Of a stretch of 55,760 bases of DNA, positions 53,428 through 55,760 are shown piece after piece. The notes beneath the pieces were generated by a model that searched no databases, was not told where the DNA came from, and worked only from the letters and a program-made list of their open reading frames with translations. The position numbers and the translations under genes are program-made. The DNA is taken from contig NZ_JAUYZK010000012.1 of assembly GCF_030688855.1 (NCBI RefSeq), forward strand, positions 1 to 55,760, read 5' to 3'. Within the stretch, counting starts at the first letter, position 1, and the number at the start of each line of letters is the position of its first letter. Origin of the DNA: Helicobacter cappadocius. Lineage in GTDB: Bacteria > Campylobacterota > Campylobacteria > Campylobacterales > Helicobacteraceae.

Positions 53428-54609
53428 TTAATTTTCGAGATTTTCCAAGAAACCAGAAAAGTCTTTTTCTAGCTCTTCTAGTGTTTTATATCTTTTGTTT
53501 TTATCACCATTTGTGCCTTTTTCCAAAAAATCACATTTTTGATTTTCTATTCTAGTTTTTCTAGTTGCTACAAAAAATAAAATCCTTGTGAGAGCATAGA
53601 TTTCATGAACTTTATCGTAGTTCTCAAAACCAATTTGTGATAAGTCTGAGAAGTCATTAAAAGAACCTTTTAATTCAGTTTCGTGCTTTGTTAAATCACT
53701 CTCAGGTATTTTTACAAGCCCAAAATCTGAGATTTTTACTACTACTACATCATGATATTTTTTTAAAAGGATATTATTTGGACTTATGTCTCTATGCAGA
53801 AATCCTTTGTTCCATATGTATTTGAAAGCCCTAATGATTTGAAGACCTATACTTTTCCTTTCCTCTATTTTTAATTTATTATTCTTTTTATCAATATATT
53901 TTTGAAGTGTAAGATCAGCATATTCCATACAATACTCGTTTGTATCCTTTTTAAAATAATATACTTCTAAAATATAAGGACTTTTTAATTCCTTCATTAT
54001 CTCAAATTCTCTTTGAAATCTTTTTAATTCTTTATCAGTCAAATCTTCTTTTGCTCTTTTTATTGCAAAAAATTTATTGTAGTAATCGTCTTTATATTTA
54101 AATACATGTGCGTATGAGCCATTTCCTATGAGTTTTAGTTCAAAATTTAAATTATCATTTCTTATTACCTTATTGGATACTCTAATAAAAATAGGAATTT
54201 CATAATAAATAGTTATTGTGTCTAACCCTATAGGAATTTTACTACCAAAACTTTCTTTTAAAAAATCTATACATATATCAAATAATTCTTCATAATCTTC
54301 GTCTATTTTAAAGGCATAGATAGTATTTTTTAATTCTTCTTGAAATTTTTTTGATATTTTTAATACTTGAAGCAATGCTCTACTATCATCTGCCCAATAG
54401 TATCTATTGCTATTTTCTGTTGCTGGTAATCTTGAATTCATTGATTTGAAACACTTAATTATTTGTTTATGGAGTGTTGAGAATATAAGTTTTAAATCGC
54501 AATCTTCAAAATCATTATAGAGTGTAATATATTCTTCTGTTAAAAGATTCTCTAGTTGCTTTTTTGTGCTTGTTATAGTATTTCTAATAGAAAGATCATT
54601 TTTATTCAT
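53428..54609 (-). CDS. Eukaryotic-like Ser/Thr protein kinase
   Basis: A 393-residue soluble kinase. The kinase domain occupies about 155-393. It has the glycine loop GNGSYAHV (163-170), ATP lysine K184 (FAIKRA), helix-C glutamate near E202, HRD with D274 and N279 (LHRDISPNNILL) and DFG at 296-298. All catalytic residues are present, so it should be active. After the activation segment the C-lobe is short. Residues 1-150 are a helical and mixed domain I do not recognise. No membrane helix or sensor domain is seen. The ATG lies two bases after the upstream methyltransferase stop, and its ribosome site GAGGG is inside that gene's last codons. Linked kinases of this kind occur in phage defence loci. 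Confidence 0.9.
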   Translation of the reverse strand: MNKNDLSIRNTITSTKKQLENLLTEEYITLYNDFEDCDLKLIFSTLHKQIIKCFKSMNSRLPATENSNRYYWADDSRALLQVLKISKKFQEELKNTIYAFKIDEDYEELFDICIDFLKESFGSKIPIGLDTITIYYEIPIFIRVSNKVIRNDNLNFELKLIGNGSYAHVFKYKDDYYNKFFAIKRAKEDLTDKELKRFQREFEIMKELKSPYILEVYYFKKDTNEYCMEYADLTLQKYIDKKNNKLKIEERKSIGLQIIRAFKYIWNKGFLHRDISPNNILLKKYHDVVVVKISDFGLVKIPESDLTKHETELKGSFNDFSDLSQIGFENYDKVHEIYALTRILFFVATRKTRIENQKCDFLEKGTNGDKNKRYKTLEELEKDFSGFLENLEN

Positions 54610-54611
54610 TT

Positions 54612-55760
54612 TTAACCCTCTTCTATAATCTTTATATCTTCATCTGTGAGGTTGTAGAGTTTATACACTAGAGTATCTATTTCTTTTTCTAGTTTGGAAA
54701 TATCAGCTTCGCAGTCTTCTTCTTTTAGTTTGAGTATTTTATCAACTAGAGAGATGATTTCATTAACAATTTTTTGGTTTTTGGGTTTAATTTTTGGAAT
54801 AGGTAGTTCGCCAACACTCAAAGTATCAAAACTAAAAGCACCACCCTGCATATGTGTTGAGAAATATTTTTTGGTATAAAAGTAATTCATTAGTGTGCTA
54901 TTTAAGACACCTAGAATAAATTTTTTATCTATTTTAAAATTCCATATAACATTGATTTTTCCTCCAAAAGAACCTTTTGGAGGAAAACAGCAACGAATGA
55001 TATTTGTCATTCTAGACATAAAAATAACTTCCGAATTTTCGAAAATGGCAATCTTATTTTTAGAATAATAAAATGGTATTCTTTTTAAGAATTTATTTTG
55101 TTTGTAATTGTATTTTGATATATCAGAAGCTTCTAAAAAAGGAGCATTTTTGTCAGTTTTGATATTACCTACATCTTCTCTAAAGCCAGCAACTGATAGA
55201 CCACAAAAAACTTCACAAAAACTATTTAGTGTCTCATAATTCATATTAAATATTTTTTCAGTAATTGGGTTTAAAAATAGAGATAGATTTTCTATATATT
55301 TTGCTTCTATTTTTTTATATTTAATTCCATCAAGATTTTTATCTGCTACGTATCCAAATAAAATACTAGAGTTTTTGTCATCTTTATGCCCAAAATAATT
55401 GATACAAGTGTAGGTGGAAGCACTATCAAAAATTTTTAAATCAGATATATCTAATATTGAAATAAGTTCTAGATTTTTATCAATAAAACTTCTTATACCT
55501 TTTCCTGAATTTAATGAAATATAAGAAATTGGATTTATAAAAATAATATTTCCTCGCTTTTGTATTAGTGAATCTGCAACTTCAATAAAATATACAAATA
55601 TACTTGCAGTCTTAGAAATGCCATATGAATATGAGGTTTTTTCAAGATGTTCTTTTGTATCATCATTAATTCTTCTATAATCTATATACGGCGGATTGCC
55701 AATCACGAGATCAAACCCTACAAAATCCCCTTCTTCATCTAACACTTCAGGGAATTCAAA
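54612..55760 (-). CDS. DNA adenine methyltransferase, type IIG/Eco57I-like (partial, 5' end outside window)
   Basis: The last 382 codons of a gene that runs out of the window. The frame is open to the edge; the upstream residues FEFPEVLDEEGDFVGFDLVI lead to GNPPY, the amino-methyltransferase motif IV. This lead-in is typical of Eco57I/type IIG and BREX PglX-like proteins. ISYISLNSGKGIRSFI follows. Residues about 180-340 look like a target-recognition domain (FLEASDISKY, FMSRMTNIIRCC, GVLNSTLMNYFY, ELPIPKI), and a coiled-coil end (KILKLKEEDCEADISKLEKE) follows. A single-chain methyltransferase-nuclease is likely, but the N-terminal nuclease and SAM motif are not in view. It is coupled to a kinase. 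Confidence 0.85.
   Translation of the reverse strand, partial: FEFPEVLDEEGDFVGFDLVIGNPPYIDYRRINDDTKEHLEKTSYSYGISKTASIFVYFIEVADSLIQKRGNIIFINPISYISLNSGKGIRSFIDKNLELISILDISDLKIFDSASTYTCINYFGHKDDKNSSILFGYVADKNLDGIKYKKIEAKYIENLSLFLNPITEKIFNMNYETLNSFCEVFCGLSVAGFREDVGNIKTDKNAPFLEASDISKYNYKQNKFLKRIPFYYSKNKIAIFENSEVIFMSRMTNIIRCCFPPKGSFGGKINVIWNFKIDKKFILGVLNSTLMNYFYTKKYFSTHMQGGAFSFDTLSVGELPIPKIKPKNQKIVNEIISLVDKILKLKEEDCEADISKLEKEIDTLVYKLYNLTDEDIKIIEEG

Noticed and set aside
54612-55760. Truncated methyltransferase pseudogene
   Set aside because: The frame is open to the window edge with plausible coding upstream; it is cut by the window, not broken.

Overview
The window is a chromosomal segment of a Helicobacter species or very close relative (Campylobacterota). 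It is AT-rich. The evidence is the gene order: algC-pflA-nuoN...nuoA; nikR beside exbB-exbD-tonB; the ppi-fba-efp trio; recA-eno-(ftsB-like)-(AMIN)-aroK; hemW/cytochrome c553/rppH/lysC/hobA/holB/folP. HobA, Hof-type outer-membrane proteins and a tmRNA tag ending APAYAKVA also point there. It is not H. pylori itself: it has two nuoG genes, a chimeric NuoF-GltD subunit, and H. pylori gene neighbourhoods joined in a different order.

Layout. 1-950: a serine recombinase, then a short repeat-rich spacer. 955-1321 (-): tmRNA. 1382-22354 (-): algC, pflA and a 15-gene complex I (nuo) operon transcribed from nuoA down to nuoN. 22520-24679 (-): a tightly overlapping nikR-nadD-rsfS-histidinol phosphatase operon. 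24930-26363 (+): the divergent exbB-exbD-tonB operon behind a promoter overlapped by a Fur box. 26454-28242 (+): PAP2 phosphatase, hemD, crcB. 28239-28952 (-): EI24-family membrane protein. 29075-31443 (+): PpiC rotamase, fba, efp. 31700-33706 (+): DUF2156, GNAT and DUF302 genes. 33819-37489 (+): recA, eno, FtsB-like, AMIN protein, aroK. 37496-43187 (-): four tandem Hof-family outer-membrane proteins. 43550-45421 (+): rpsB-tsf. 45510-46583 (-): hemW. 46675-52120 (+): cytochrome c553 and the rppH-lysC-hobA-holB-folP-unknown cluster. 52249-53418 (+): aspartate aminotransferase. 53428-55760 (-): a eukaryotic-like protein kinase coupled to a DNA methyltransferase/type IIG-like gene that runs off the window.

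How parts work together. The nuo operon encodes a proton-pumping complex I without a normal NADH-input module. NuoE is replaced by a cysteine-free 77-residue protein. NuoF is reduced to its C-terminal Fe-S domain and fused to a GltD-type NAD(P)H:FAD oxidoreductase. There are two full-ligand NuoG proteins in tandem. This suggests a different electron entry route, perhaps NAD(P)H through FAD, and is the most interesting metabolic feature here. The nickel regulator NikR, whose metal site is altered, and the Fur-controlled TonB system share one divergent control region. The right edge looks like a defence locus (methyltransferase plus kinase), and the left edge has a recombinase beside tmRNA, a common integration target.

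Gene-family calls rest on motifs visible in the translations and on remembered H. pylori synteny; no database search was run.
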